A stretch of 64,000 nucleotides of DNA from Exiguobacterium antarcticum DSM 14480 (lineage in GTDB: Bacteria > Bacillota > Bacilli > Exiguobacteriales > Exiguobacteriaceae). Shown here in pieces: positions 51,857-60,766 of this stretch (the first letter of the stretch is position 1; each line of letters starts with the position of its first letter). The notes beneath the pieces were generated by a model. The model was not told where the DNA came from and searched no databases. It was given only the letters and a program-made list of their open reading frames with translations. A program made the translations under genes and the position numbers. The DNA lies in the NCBI RefSeq assembly GCF_000685865.1, contig NZ_JMKS01000003.1, positions 1,240,001 to 1,304,000 on the forward strand, given 5' to 3'.

Positions 51857-52720
51857 TTATTTTCCGGGATCACGCGCGAGACGCAATCGCGTTGATCCAT
51901 TGTCCGGGAAAGCTTTCAGTTGTAATTTTTCACCTTGGTACCACGTACCGTAACTCGTTTCGACGACCGGTTCTCCCAGGGCGGACAAGCCGGAAGCCGA
52001 CGCATTCGTCCAGTCGATCGCCTCGACGATTCCGTCTGATACGACTAAAAGGTACCCGGCATTCGAGAAGTGATAGGTGTTGACGGCATCCTTTTGCGTG
52101 TTTCCAAGTGCACCGTACTTCGCTTCAAATTTCTCAAGCGGTTGACCAAGATATTGCTCCGGCTTCTCGATTGGTTGATTCGCGACAACCTGTTGCAACG
52201 TCGCAAGAAGTGTCTTATCTTTAACCGCTGACGGGACATCCATCCGGACGTCCGTTTCCGGGATATATCCTTCGACGGCGTCACTTAGTTTTAAGTGAAG
52301 CATGCCATTTTCTGTATCCAGAATTTCGTAGACGTCTCCTAAATCGGCTTTATAGATGACGCTACTCCGATTGGCATCCTGATACACATCAACAAAGGGA
52401 CGTGTCACCCATGCGGCTTGGCTGATTTCCGGTTTATCCGCCTTCTTCTTCGCTTTTGGTTCTTTTTTCTTTTGATCAGTCGAGGCTGACTTTTCTGTTT
52501 TTGGCTCTTTTTCTTTTTCGCCGTCGACGGACTTAGGTGATTCCACTGTTGATGTCGCATGACTCGCATCGTTCGTCGACACCATATAACCCCAACTACC
52601 AACGATCAGGACCGTCGCTAAGACACCACCAAGGGCGACACTACGCCGATTGCGTTTCTGCTTGCGGCGCTCTTTCCGGGACAATCGTTCTTGTTCTTTC
52701 TGTTGTTCATGTTGATCCAT
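51857..52720 (-). CDS. membrane-anchored SH3-like domain protein
   Basis: Protein of 287 residues. Very basic cytoplasmic N-terminus (ERLSRKERRKQKRNRR), one membrane segment (about 28-46), a Lys/Glu/Ser-rich linker (about 55-95), a bacterial SH3-like domain (about 100-160; FVDVYQDANRSSVIYKADLG) and a C-terminal domain of unknown type containing EQYLGQPLEKFEAKYG. Probably faces the cell wall. Role unknown. Confidence 0.8.
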   Translation of the reverse strand: MDQHEQQKEQERLSRKERRKQKRNRRSVALGGVLATVLIVGSWGYMVSTNDASHATSTVESPKSVDGEKEKEPKTEKSASTDQKKKEPKAKKKADKPEISQAAWVTRPFVDVYQDANRSSVIYKADLGDVYEILDTENGMLHLKLSDAVEGYIPETDVRMDVPSAVKDKTLLATLQQVVANQPIEKPEQYLGQPLEKFEAKYGALGNTQKDAVNTYHFSNAGYLLVVSDGIVEAIDWTNASASGLSALGEPVVETSYGTWYQGEKLQLKAFPDNGSTRLRLARDPGK

Positions 52721-52790
52721 CTATTGTTCCTCCTGAATTGACCTAGACACTTTTTAACCACTATACCATCGATTAGCGTCTCGACAGTGG

Positions 52791-53774
52791 TTAAATTTCG
52801 ATGACAGTTCTGCCTTGATGGGTGCCGTCGAGCAGGGAAGCCACGACGTCCGGAAGATCATGTAAACTTTTCGTTTCGACCAATTTCAGGACCGGTAACC
52901 GCCAGTCGGTTGCAAGCAGTTGCCAGAGGCGGATACGCTCCGTGATCGGCAATTGGACGGCATCGATTCCAATCAGGCGTATACCACGCAAGATGAACGG
53001 ATAGACGGTCAGTGTCATTTCAGCCCCTCCCACATTGCCGCATGTCGTGACCGATCCACCATATTGTACGTACCGAATGACGGACGCGAGTAATGGTCCA
53101 CCGACCGTATCGATGATGCCGGCATAACTTCCTTTTTTCAATGGACGTGTCGTTTCGTCCAAAAACGATTGCCGGGACAGGACTTCCGTCACGCCTACTT
53201 GTTTCAAACGATCCGCTTCCGCTTCTTTTCCCGTGACGGCATGAACGGTGAATCCCAGTTTAAGAAGCAGTGCGACAGCAATACTTCCGACTCCACCCGT
53301 CGCACCTGTGACGAGAACCGGACCGTCTTCCGGCTTCACCCGTCGCAACAGTTCATCCACTGATTGCGCGGCAGTCAAACCGGCCGTGCCGTACGCCATC
53401 GCTTCAAACGTCGTGAGTCCGTCCGGTAATGGTGTGATCCAGTCGCCCGGAACCTGTATGTATTCTTGAAAGCCGCCAGATGTATTCATGCCAAAATCAA
53501 ATCCATTGACAACGACTGCCTCTCCTTCATGAAACCGTACATCGGTCGAGCTGACGATATGACCTGCTGCATCGACACCCGGCGTATGCGGATATTGTTT
53601 CGTCACCCCCCGGTTTCCCGCGACGGACAACGCATCCTTATAGTTGACGCACGAGTAGTCGACGCGAATCAACACGTCTCCTGCCGGCAACTCCACGACC
53701 TGTTTCTGTTCGAGTGTTCCAGTAAAGTCACCATTCTGTTCCCGGACAACAAATGCTTTGAATGTATTTTTCAT
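52791..53774 (-). CDS. YhdH/YhfP-family quinone oxidoreductase (acryloyl-CoA reductase-like)
   Basis: Medium-chain dehydrogenase/reductase of 327 residues without the structural zinc site. N-terminal VDYSCVNYKDALSVAGN, PHTPGVDAAG, NADP motif VTGATGGVGSIAVALL and FILRGIRLIGIDA fit the YhdH/YhfP group, which reduces acryloyl-CoA or quinone-like electrophiles. Start at 53774 after AAGGAGG. Monocistronic. Confidence 0.9.
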   Translation of the reverse strand: MKNTFKAFVVREQNGDFTGTLEQKQVVELPAGDVLIRVDYSCVNYKDALSVAGNRGVTKQYPHTPGVDAAGHIVSSTDVRFHEGEAVVVNGFDFGMNTSGGFQEYIQVPGDWITPLPDGLTTFEAMAYGTAGLTAAQSVDELLRRVKPEDGPVLVTGATGGVGSIAVALLLKLGFTVHAVTGKEAEADRLKQVGVTEVLSRQSFLDETTRPLKKGSYAGIIDTVGGPLLASVIRYVQYGGSVTTCGNVGGAEMTLTVYPFILRGIRLIGIDAVQLPITERIRLWQLLATDWRLPVLKLVETKSLHDLPDVVASLLDGTHQGRTVIEI

Positions 53775-53862
53775 ATCCAAGTCCTCCTTCATGAATAACT
53801 TCCAGTAAACTATACCCGAACACAGTCGTCGGCATACCCTTTATTCGAGTTTTGTTCCCACA

Positions 53863-53895
53863 AAAAAACCGTGAATGCCGAAGCACTCACGGTTT
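53863..53895. terminator. terminator with strong stem
   Basis: Stem AAACCGTGA / TCACGGTTT with A and T runs on either side. It closes the DUF4129-DIP1984 operon region on the minus strand. Confidence 0.85.
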
Positions 53896-53897
53896 TT

Positions 53898-54061
53898 GGC
53901 GTCTGACGAAAAGAAACGTTTTTCCGCAGGTAGTCACTGGTGACAGGTCAGAACGTCATCGGTCAGTGGTCATGGGTGTGCCGTGGCCGTTGAAATTCCC
54001 TATTGGAAGAGGTTTTGTGTCAGAAGCGCCGTCCCTGATCAGGAGTCTCACCTGACCAGGG
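53898..54061. other. structured intergenic segment of unknown function
   Basis: No gene seen. Arms GGCGTCTGAC (53898-53907) and GTCAG-AAGCGCC (54019-54030) could close a fold that contains further hairpins, and CCCTGATCAGG / CCTGACCAGGG (54033-54061) forms another. It lies between the stop of the DIP1984-like gene and its terminator, so it could be a long 3' UTR or a small RNA. Confidence 0.35.
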
Positions 54062-54063
54062 TC

Positions 54064-54570
54064 TTACATGTAACGTGTCCCGTCAAAATCAATTTCCGTC
54101 CGATAGTTGGCGGCATTGATCGCATTCGAAATCCGGTGCGCCGCCCGCTCTATCTCCTGCGCTTTGATCCGGTACGCATCCGGGTCGTACAAGGCATGAC
54201 GGATAACCGTCGTTCCTTCAAATCCATATTGGAATTCGCGTTTCGGACGGGCAGCGAGTTCCTGGAACTGTGTGGCTTTTGCCCGGAGCTGGGTCGCCAG
54301 TTCAATCGCTTCGACGAGCGGTACTTCACCTTCTGTCGTCTCGATGATTGTCGACAAGTTCGCAGCGTAGACTAGCCGGTCCAGTATCCGCATATCCCGG
54401 CGAACTTCGTCCATTGCCGATTCGACATCCAGTAACGTCCGCTCTTGACCGGTCGGTAAGGCTTCTCCCTTTTCAAGATCAATGAACGCAATCCGGTCCA
54501 CTTCTTCGACTAATTGTTCGAGTTGTTTCCGTAAGATACTTTTAAGTTTCACGGCATCTGCTAAGTACAT
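54064..54570 (-). CDS. DIP1984/septicolysin family protein
   Basis: Helical protein of 168 residues resembling the DIP1984 (septicolysin) family: MYLADAVKLKSILRKQLEQL, VYAANLSTIIETTEG and LAARPKREFQYGFEGTTV. It has extensive coiled-coil-like stretches and no signal peptide. Function unproven. Upstream on the same strand is the DUF4129 protein, 65 bases away, so an operon is possible. Confidence 0.72.
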   Translation of the reverse strand: MYLADAVKLKSILRKQLEQLVEEVDRIAFIDLEKGEALPTGQERTLLDVESAMDEVRRDMRILDRLVYAANLSTIIETTEGEVPLVEAIELATQLRAKATQFQELAARPKREFQYGFEGTTVIRHALYDPDAYRIKAQEIERAAHRISNAINAANYRTEIDFDGTRYM

Positions 54571-54635
54571 TGTTCAGTCCCCCCGTTTCCTAATCCTGCT
54601 CTAGTGTCTATTACGTCCTGAGATTATGAAAGGTT

Positions 54636-55397
54636 TCATTTGAGTTGCCCGAGATACTTGGAAAAATCATTTTCGATGTCCACCAATACCGTTGCCGTCA
54701 CATCGGTTGATTGGTTCGGATCATAGCGGACCGTTTCATACAACCGTTGCAATTCAGGTGACGGCTGAAAACCAATTCGGGCAAACCATTCCCGGAACGA
54801 CTCGGTCTCCCGTCGTTTCAGTTTCTGCGGGAGATGACGGTTAAACAAGACAACCTGTTGCCGGACCTGCTCGACCGGTAATGGCGGCAGTTCCTCTTCC
54901 ATACTTGTTTCGCGCATCCGCTTCTTGATTCCAACCGGGCGTTGCTGCGACTCCCTGAACGTTCCGTTCCGCTTCTGTCGCTTACGAAGACGACGGACAA
55001 TCAGAATCAGTCCGATTAAACCGGCGAGACCGGTTGCGACCAGCAGATACGGAAAGCCGCTGTCGCCCTCTTCGCCTTTCTCTTTCGAAAATGGATGGAA
55101 TCCGAGTGAAATAAACTTTGTTTTCCGTGGTGTTCCTCCGCTTTCTCCCTTTTCGCCCGTCTCATATCCATAGATGATTTTTTCCTTTGGCGGCTCTTTT
55201 TTCTTAAACAAGTTCGACCACCAAAACGTCAATGGTTCGGATTCACACTCTCTTACACACTTTTGTTGTGCACCGCCCCCCGGAAATACTTCAACGGTTT
55301 GTAACGTCTTGTATCCTGCCTGAACTAACGGTTTCATGATGCCCAGCCCTAGAATGACCACACCAATCAAAATGAACAACCGACTTCGAAAGCGCAT
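54636..55397 (-). CDS. membrane protein with DUF4129-like C-terminal domain
   Basis: Protein of 253 residues with two membrane segments (about 6-26 and 118-136), an exported region between them containing two Cys in KCVRECES, and a cytoplasmic tail whose end (RRETESFREWFARIGF, LQRLYETVRYDPNQS) matches the DUF4129 pattern. DUF4129 usually accompanies transglutaminase-like membrane proteins; none is seen here. Confidence 0.7.
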   Translation of the reverse strand: MRFRSRLFILIGVVILGLGIMKPLVQAGYKTLQTVEVFPGGGAQQKCVRECESEPLTFWWSNLFKKKEPPKEKIIYGYETGEKGESGGTPRKTKFISLGFHPFSKEKGEEGDSGFPYLLVATGLAGLIGLILIVRRLRKRQKRNGTFRESQQRPVGIKKRMRETSMEEELPPLPVEQVRQQVVLFNRHLPQKLKRRETESFREWFARIGFQPSPELQRLYETVRYDPNQSTDVTATVLVDIENDFSKYLGQLK

Positions 55398-55542
55398 GTC
55401 CCCACCTCTATAATGTCATTTTTATCCATTATATCCGAAACACGACCTAATTATCGGAATTTTTTGTTTTTGACAGAAAGGGGCTTGAATACGGAAGGGG
55501 ACGGGAAAAGGAAAAGAGTGATTTTTAGAGAGGGGTTTCTAG

Positions 55543-57174
55543 ATGTTGAGATTAGATGAAACACATGATCCGTATCAGAATGGGCAACTGATCGCAGAAT
55601 ATACCGAAACGAAGTCGAACGGAGAGGCTGTCCTTCGGGCGGAGCAACTGATGAAAGACAGTCCGTTCGTTGCACCGCGCCGAACACCGCATCCAAGCCG
55701 TTATCTCCGGTCCTTGATTTCACCGCTCTTTTTGACGGATCGGGATAAACATATTCTGCCGTTGACGAAAGCCTTTGTCAGTGAACAGGATGAAGTCCGT
55801 CCGAGCTGGTTCGGACGGCTGACGTATGAATTCGAACAGTTGATCAGCCAGGTCGAAAAAGTCGATGTCCGGACGTATGGAGCAGTCGGGGACGGTGTGA
55901 CGGACGATACACTCGCTTTCAAGGAAGCACTCGCTGACGGACACCGCCAAGTCCATGTCCCGGCCGGTACGTATCTCGTCCGAGGGATTCGTCTGCCGAG
56001 TTATACGATTTTGACCGGTGACGGCAAAGGACAAACGATTTTAAAACTTCATGATGCGGCACCAAAAGGACGCCGGTTGATCACGAATCAAAATTACTTA
56101 CTCGGTAATCATCATCTGCTCGTCGAACGGATGACACTTGATTGGAACATCGAGCGGATCGGGGACGCTAAAAAAAGCAGCACGTGGGGCAATCATTCGA
56201 GTTGTTTGACCTATGCCCATGTCACGTACGGCTGGGTCTTTGACGTCGATGCCGTCAACCCGGGTCTGCACTGCTTTGATATCTCGACGCCTTACTACAA
56301 CTATAATGGGGACGGTGCACGTGCCAACCTCAGCAGTTCGTTCATCTGGTTTGATGGTCTGACCGGATCCGGTTTCGGTGACGACGGCATCACGACCCAC
56401 CACAGTGATCACTTGTTCATCTCGAACTGTTTTATGCGGGATCCAAGTGGGCGTGCCCATGCCGCTGGTTTCTCGAACTCAAACGGGATTGAGATTGATG
56501 ACGGTTCACGTGATGTCTGGTTGTTCAACAATGCGACGACCCGTTGTTTCGGGGGGCTTGAAATCAAAGCCCATGCAACATCGTCTGCTGCATCGACCGT
56601 TAAAATCGTCGGTCACTTGTCCGTCGATGATCACCGGTCGTTCAACTTCCGTCACATCGGCCATCATCAAGCAACGGACCCGACATCGCAAACCGCATAC
56701 AACATCGTCGCGACCCGTTTGATCGCCCAGACACCGCAATATACGGCGCTGTATCAAAATTCAAAGCCGCGGGCACTCATCGTCTCCGCGTACCGGAACG
56801 TCGTCATTCACGACTTCACGGTGCTCGGTGACCCCTATTATGACTATCAAGAACAACCCATGATTGGGATTCAGTACAAAGCACGTAACGTGACATTAAG
56901 CCAAGTCAAGATGAGTGGTTTCCGGCAGGCCAAAACGGACATTCAAGTCTTTGGCGGAAACAATCGCGCTGAGGATGTGCGCTTGCTTGATGTCCGGATC
57001 GAGGACTCTGCCAAACACGGCATCACGATTGGACCAAGCATCGAACGTGTCCGTTTAGCGAACGTCGCCATCAAAGGGGATGGGACGGTTGGTCTGAATG
57101 CCAAGTCCGAACCTGAACTCGAACGGTTTATCGCGACCGGCTATAAAGTACCGGTCCGCACGCATTCGACATAA
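55543..57174 (+). CDS. pectate-lyase-3 superfamily beta-helix protein, no signal peptide
   Basis: Protein of 543 residues. After about 105 residues of unknown type comes VDVRTYGAVGDGVTDDTLAF, the entry motif of Pectate_lyase_3/GH28-like right-handed beta-helix proteins, including phage tail spikes and endopolygalacturonases. Asp-rich rungs (GFGDDGITTHHSDHLFISNC; NGIEIDDGSRDVWLFNN) could be catalytic. No signal peptide or membrane segment is visible. It has GAGGGG before the ATG and no carbohydrate or phage neighbours. Confidence 0.8.
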   Translation: MLRLDETHDPYQNGQLIAEYTETKSNGEAVLRAEQLMKDSPFVAPRRTPHPSRYLRSLISPLFLTDRDKHILPLTKAFVSEQDEVRPSWFGRLTYEFEQLISQVEKVDVRTYGAVGDGVTDDTLAFKEALADGHRQVHVPAGTYLVRGIRLPSYTILTGDGKGQTILKLHDAAPKGRRLITNQNYLLGNHHLLVERMTLDWNIERIGDAKKSSTWGNHSSCLTYAHVTYGWVFDVDAVNPGLHCFDISTPYYNYNGDGARANLSSSFIWFDGLTGSGFGDDGITTHHSDHLFISNCFMRDPSGRAHAAGFSNSNGIEIDDGSRDVWLFNNATTRCFGGLEIKAHATSSAASTVKIVGHLSVDDHRSFNFRHIGHHQATDPTSQTAYNIVATRLIAQTPQYTALYQNSKPRALIVSAYRNVVIHDFTVLGDPYYDYQEQPMIGIQYKARNVTLSQVKMSGFRQAKTDIQVFGGNNRAEDVRLLDVRIEDSAKHGITIGPSIERVRLANVAIKGDGTVGLNAKSEPELERFIATGYKVPVRTHST

Positions 57175-57199
57175 CTGGTTTCCGGATGATTCAGAACAC

Positions 57200-57240
57200 A
57201 AAATAAGGCTGATTCGACGCATGTCGAGTCAGCCTTATTT
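57200..57240. terminator. bidirectional terminator beta-helix gene / DUF1028 gene
   Basis: Stem AAATAAGGCTGA...TCAGCCTTATTT with inner TCGAC / GTCGA pairing, between convergent genes. Confidence 0.9.
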
Positions 57241-57243
57241 ATC

Positions 57244-58065
57244 TTATTGTGCGCGAAGATACGCCAATACCCGGGTATCAATCGAACGATCTGGTTGTTC
57301 CCGCATCTCGAAGTTTTCGGTATGCAGATACGTCCGGAATGCTTCGTCGAACGAGCCGCGGTAGCCGAGTTCGAGTAACTTATCCATCACTTCTGACTCC
57401 AGCGCATCATCGATCGGCTTGATTTCTTCCGGTTTACTTGGCTGTAGATAGAGAGTATGCAATTGATAAATCCGTTCCAGTTCCTGAATCGGACTCGTAT
57501 GATCGTCGACCCGCAGATCGATGTACCGGTCATTGAATCCGCCGTATCCGCCACCTTCTTTGACGACTAACAAGGCGGCTGACTGCATCCCCCGCGAATC
57601 CCCTCCCGCTGCTTGACCGGCTGCGAGCGCCCGCAACAATCGTTCCGCGAGCGGTCCTTCCGTCGTCTCGAACACACGAGCCATTTCTTTGACTGTGTTC
57701 CCGTCGACCAAAATATTTCCCTGTGCTGCGAAGTGTTTCCCGGCAATCCCGCCCGCCCAGTCGTTGCAACCTTCACCTGTGAACGTCGCACTTTTACCGG
57801 AGGCATCCACGATTCCGACCTGGCGATCCGCTCGCCCTTCGTCCGCTTCCGTCAGACGTTTCAAGACTTCATCCGCCGACTTGCCTTCTGTAATCATTCG
57901 TAGTCCGTCCGGTCCATAAGCTGTATTCGCAAAGGATTGGGTCGCAATGGCACCTACACCGGCTTTCGCAAATGGAACCGCACTGCCGACTGCTAAAAAT
58001 TTAGATTGAACCGCTACACCCCAAGCTTGTTCTTTTTCACAATAACCAACGATTGAATATGTCAT
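57244..58065 (-). CDS. DUF1028 family (Ntn-hydrolase-like) protein
   Basis: Protein of 273 residues. The DUF1028 core (about 1-200) has YSIVGYCEKEQAWGVAVQSK, GAIATQSFANTAYGPDG, VGIVDASG and GGDSRGMQSAALLV, resembling proteasome-like Ntn hydrolases. A short C-terminal extension (about 205-273) resembles a peptidoglycan-binding-like segment seen in some homologues. Enzymatic role unproven. It follows the YfcC carrier on the same strand, which has its own terminator. Confidence 0.87.
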   Translation of the reverse strand: MTYSIVGYCEKEQAWGVAVQSKFLAVGSAVPFAKAGVGAIATQSFANTAYGPDGLRMITEGKSADEVLKRLTEADEGRADRQVGIVDASGKSATFTGEGCNDWAGGIAGKHFAAQGNILVDGNTVKEMARVFETTEGPLAERLLRALAAGQAAGGDSRGMQSAALLVVKEGGGYGGFNDRYIDLRVDDHTSPIQELERIYQLHTLYLQPSKPEEIKPIDDALESEVMDKLLELGYRGSFDEAFRTYLHTENFEMREQPDRSIDTRVLAYLRAQ

Positions 58066-58131
58066 GTTCTAAAAATCCCCCTTATTGTCATAACTAACCG
58101 TTCGTCGTACAAGTTCCCGTTTCCTGCATGT

Positions 58132-58163
58132 AAAAAACCTTCCGTTCACTTGGAACGGAAGGT
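58132..58163 (-). terminator. terminator of YfcC gene
   Basis: Stem ACCTTCCGTTC / GAACGGAAGGT, 5-base loop, T run on the minus strand. Confidence 0.9.
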
Positions 58164-58169
58164 CGATCT

Positions 58170-59573
58170 TCATTGAACACCTAAGAAAACAGCAAGTAAC
58201 AATGCCCCACAAGCGAGGACAATCCAAATCGCAAATAATTTCCAAACGAACCGTAACCATTTGTCATAAGGAATACCGGCAATCGCTAAGAATGCCATCA
58301 AATGGGCACTCGTCGGGAAGATCATATTCGTCAGTCCATCACCGTACTGAAAGGCAAGAACGGCGACCTGGCGCTCGATTCCAAGCAAGTCAGCGAGTGG
58401 CGCCATGATTGGCATCGTCGTCGCCGCTTGTCCACTACCAGACGGAATAAAGAAGTTCGTAATCAGTTGGACGATGTACATCCCGATGACCGCAAGTGAT
58501 GTCGGTAACTGTCCGACGGCATTCGACAAGCCGTAGATGACCGTATCGATGACACGACCATCTTCTAAGATGACGACGATTGCTCGGGCGAATCCTACAA
58601 TTAAAGCACCAAATGTGACGGCTTTCGCCCCATCAATCAAACTCTCGAACGTCCGGTTGACGCCCATCGTCACAATCCCGGCAAGGAGACCAATGATGAG
58701 GAATGACGCCGTCAGTTCCGTCAAATACCAACCCCATTCGAAGATACCGATGACGTTCAGCGTGATTCCACCCACCAATACAACAAGGACAAAGAGGTGT
58801 TTTTTCGAAAAACGTGAGAACGTTGTCGTCTCTTCTTTCCGGTGTTGTTCCAGATCATGAACCAGACTCTTTGTCGGATCTTTTTTTACTTTTTGCGCGT
58901 AATTCATCACGTATACAATCGTGACGACTAAAAAGACGAGATAGACTGCTGTCCGATAACCGAGTCCACTAAATAGCGGTACTTCGGCAATCGATTGAGC
59001 GACACCGACCGTAAACGGGTTCAGCATCCCTCCGGCAAATCCGACGGCTGCCCCGAGACTGACGATGGCCGCACCCGTCATCGCATCGTACCCAAGCGCA
59101 CGTGCCAGCATGATGCCGATCGGAACGAAGATGATGGTTTCTTCCGCCATCCCAATCGTTGCGCCCGCCACCGAAAAGACAAACATCGTCATCGGAATCA
59201 TGATATGTCCCTTTTGACCAAAACGATTGATTAGTTGATTGATGCCCGACTCGATCGCACCCGTTTGCCGGATGATTCCGAAGACACCTCCGACCAGGAA
59301 GATGTAGAAGATGATGGCTGCGCCTGCTTCCATTCCTTTCGGGATTGCTTCAAATAAACCGAATAAGTTAACGGGTGCTGACTCAACCGCACGATACGTA
59401 CCATCAATGACGACCGTTTGTCCGTCTTGTTTCTCCCGATCAAACTGTCCTGCCGGTAACGTATACGTCAAGATGACTGCAATCAGTAAAATTCCCATGA
59501 TGATAGCATATGTGTGAGGCATCTTGAAGAAAGACCGGGCAGAAGCATCTGTCTGTGGTTTCCGTTCATTCAT
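58170..59573 (-). CDS. YfcC/DcuC-family membrane carrier
   Basis: Transporter of 467 residues with about 12 membrane segments. YfcC signatures: MPHTYAIIMGILLIAVILTY, TLPAGQFDRE, GGVFGIIRQTGAIESGI, GAAVGFAGGMLNPFTVGVAQ and FIPSGSGQAATTMPIMAPL. Related proteins carry C4-dicarboxylates, short-chain fatty acids or arginine/ornithine. Neighbouring DUF1028 gene hints at amino-acid or peptide catabolism (weak inference). Confidence 0.88.
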   Translation of the reverse strand: MNERKPQTDASARSFFKMPHTYAIIMGILLIAVILTYTLPAGQFDREKQDGQTVVIDGTYRAVESAPVNLFGLFEAIPKGMEAGAAIIFYIFLVGGVFGIIRQTGAIESGINQLINRFGQKGHIMIPMTMFVFSVAGATIGMAEETIIFVPIGIMLARALGYDAMTGAAIVSLGAAVGFAGGMLNPFTVGVAQSIAEVPLFSGLGYRTAVYLVFLVVTIVYVMNYAQKVKKDPTKSLVHDLEQHRKEETTTFSRFSKKHLFVLVVLVGGITLNVIGIFEWGWYLTELTASFLIIGLLAGIVTMGVNRTFESLIDGAKAVTFGALIVGFARAIVVILEDGRVIDTVIYGLSNAVGQLPTSLAVIGMYIVQLITNFFIPSGSGQAATTMPIMAPLADLLGIERQVAVLAFQYGDGLTNMIFPTSAHLMAFLAIAGIPYDKWLRFVWKLFAIWIVLACGALLLAVFLGVQ

Positions 59574-59707
59574 TCGCTTGCCTCCTGACTGACTTTTAAA
59601 ATTTTACTCTCATAAGAGATAATGCCCTATTTATGGAAAAAATAACAGCGTATTTCGTCATTTAATTTTTTTGTAATATATCAATGACTGCTTCCTCTAC
59701 AGAAAAA

Positions 59708-59736
59708 CAAAAAAACCCGACCGCTTGTCAGGTTTT
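59708..59736 (-). terminator. terminator of monooxygenase gene
   Basis: Stem AAACC-GAC / GTC-GGTTT with T run on the minus strand. Confidence 0.7.
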
Positions 59737-59759
59737 CTTCGTTATTTATACATTAAAAC

Positions 59760-60041
59760 TTATGCATTAAATGATTGAACATCTAACGGTTTCGCAAGCG
59801 CTGTTTGAGCAAATGCTACGAACTGACCGAAATGCGCACTTGTGTTGTGTGATTCGATCGCTGCTTGATCTTCCCATTTCTCAATCATCATGAAGACATT
59901 TTCGTCTTCGATGCTTTGAAAGAGATCATAACTGATATTGCCCGCTTCCATGCGTGATCCTTCAATCAACGTTTTTGTTGCTTCTAAAAATTCTTGACGT
60001 TTGGCAGGTTGTACTTCTAATTTTGCTTCAATGGCGATCAT
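59760..60041 (-). CDS. antibiotic biosynthesis monooxygenase (ABM) domain protein
   Basis: Dimeric ferredoxin-like protein of 93 residues of the ABM/YgiN type: MIAIEAKLEVQPAKRQEFLE, ISYDLFQSIEDENVFMMIEKWED, HFGQFV. E. coli YgiN acts as a quinol monooxygenase; that activity is assumed rather than shown. Fits the quinone and electrophile theme of the window. Confidence 0.87.
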   Translation of the reverse strand: MIAIEAKLEVQPAKRQEFLEATKTLIEGSRMEAGNISYDLFQSIEDENVFMMIEKWEDQAAIESHNTSAHFGQFVAFAQTALAKPLDVQSFNA

Positions 60042-60186
60042 TGGAAAGCCTCCTCTAAAATTTCATTAACGCAAGTATCGTAGCACCTTCCCTTCCCATT
60101 CTCCATTAAGATGCTTGTACGATTAAGGAAGTTATATTTCGGGTAAAAAAATATATCATTTTGGCAACAGAGAGGAGTCGATTCAC

Positions 60187-60672
60187 ATGACGGTCGAAAT
60201 TTTTTATTTCGAGGATGATGGCGAGATTCCGAATCATCCAGAATTCCCTGTACTTGTTTATCGTCATGTCTTTGACGACCCTTCATCGATCGAGGATACG
60301 TTTCATGCCCACAATTGGCAAAATAGTTGGATCGACGGCATATTTGATTTCCATCATTATCATAGCGTCGCCCATGAGGTCATCGGTATTCTTGAAGGAC
60401 ATGCCAGTATCCAACTCGGTGGACCACTCGGGAAGACCTTCACGTTGACGGCTGGTGATGTCGTCATCCTTCCTGCCGGCACGGGACATAAGGCGTTACA
60501 CACGAGCCGGCAGTTCAAAGTCGTTGGTGCATACCCAAATGGTCAAGACTACGATACGTTGACGGGTGATCCGTGTGAACGCCCGGATAATCTGGAACGG
60601 ATTGTAAAAGTGGAACGGCCGCAAACGGATCCCGTTTACGGAAAAGAAGGCCCCTTATTTGAACACTGGTAG
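60187..60672 (+). CDS. cupin-domain protein (YjlB-like)
   Basis: Beta-barrel protein of 161 residues. Cupin motif 1 HYHSVAHEVIGILEGHASIQLGG supplies metal ligands (H, H, E), motif 2 GDVVILPAGTGHKAL the final His. Similar to Bacillus YjlB. Reaction unknown. It precedes two aldo/keto reductase genes but is separated from them by a terminator. Confidence 0.88.
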   Translation: MTVEIFYFEDDGEIPNHPEFPVLVYRHVFDDPSSIEDTFHAHNWQNSWIDGIFDFHHYHSVAHEVIGILEGHASIQLGGPLGKTFTLTAGDVVILPAGTGHKALHTSRQFKVVGAYPNGQDYDTLTGDPCERPDNLERIVKVERPQTDPVYGKEGPLFEHW

Positions 60673-60674
60673 AC

Positions 60675-60713
60675 ACGTTTGCTTTCCGTCCATTGGAAAG
60701 CGAACGTTTTTTT
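60675..60713 (+). terminator. terminator of cupin gene
   Basis: Stem ACGTTTGCTTTCC / GGAAAGCGAACGT followed by a run of T. Confidence 0.9.
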
Positions 60714-60766
60714 CTGCTCCATCAGTGGTAAACCCTACTATTGTGTTTTTAAAAGGAGGAAGAAAA

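Noticed and set aside
54033-54061. CCTGATCAGG shared with the IS605 right end (35932-35941) taken as a second element copy
   Set aside because: The shared part is a 10-base palindrome only; flanking sequence shows no similarity and no tnpB trace.
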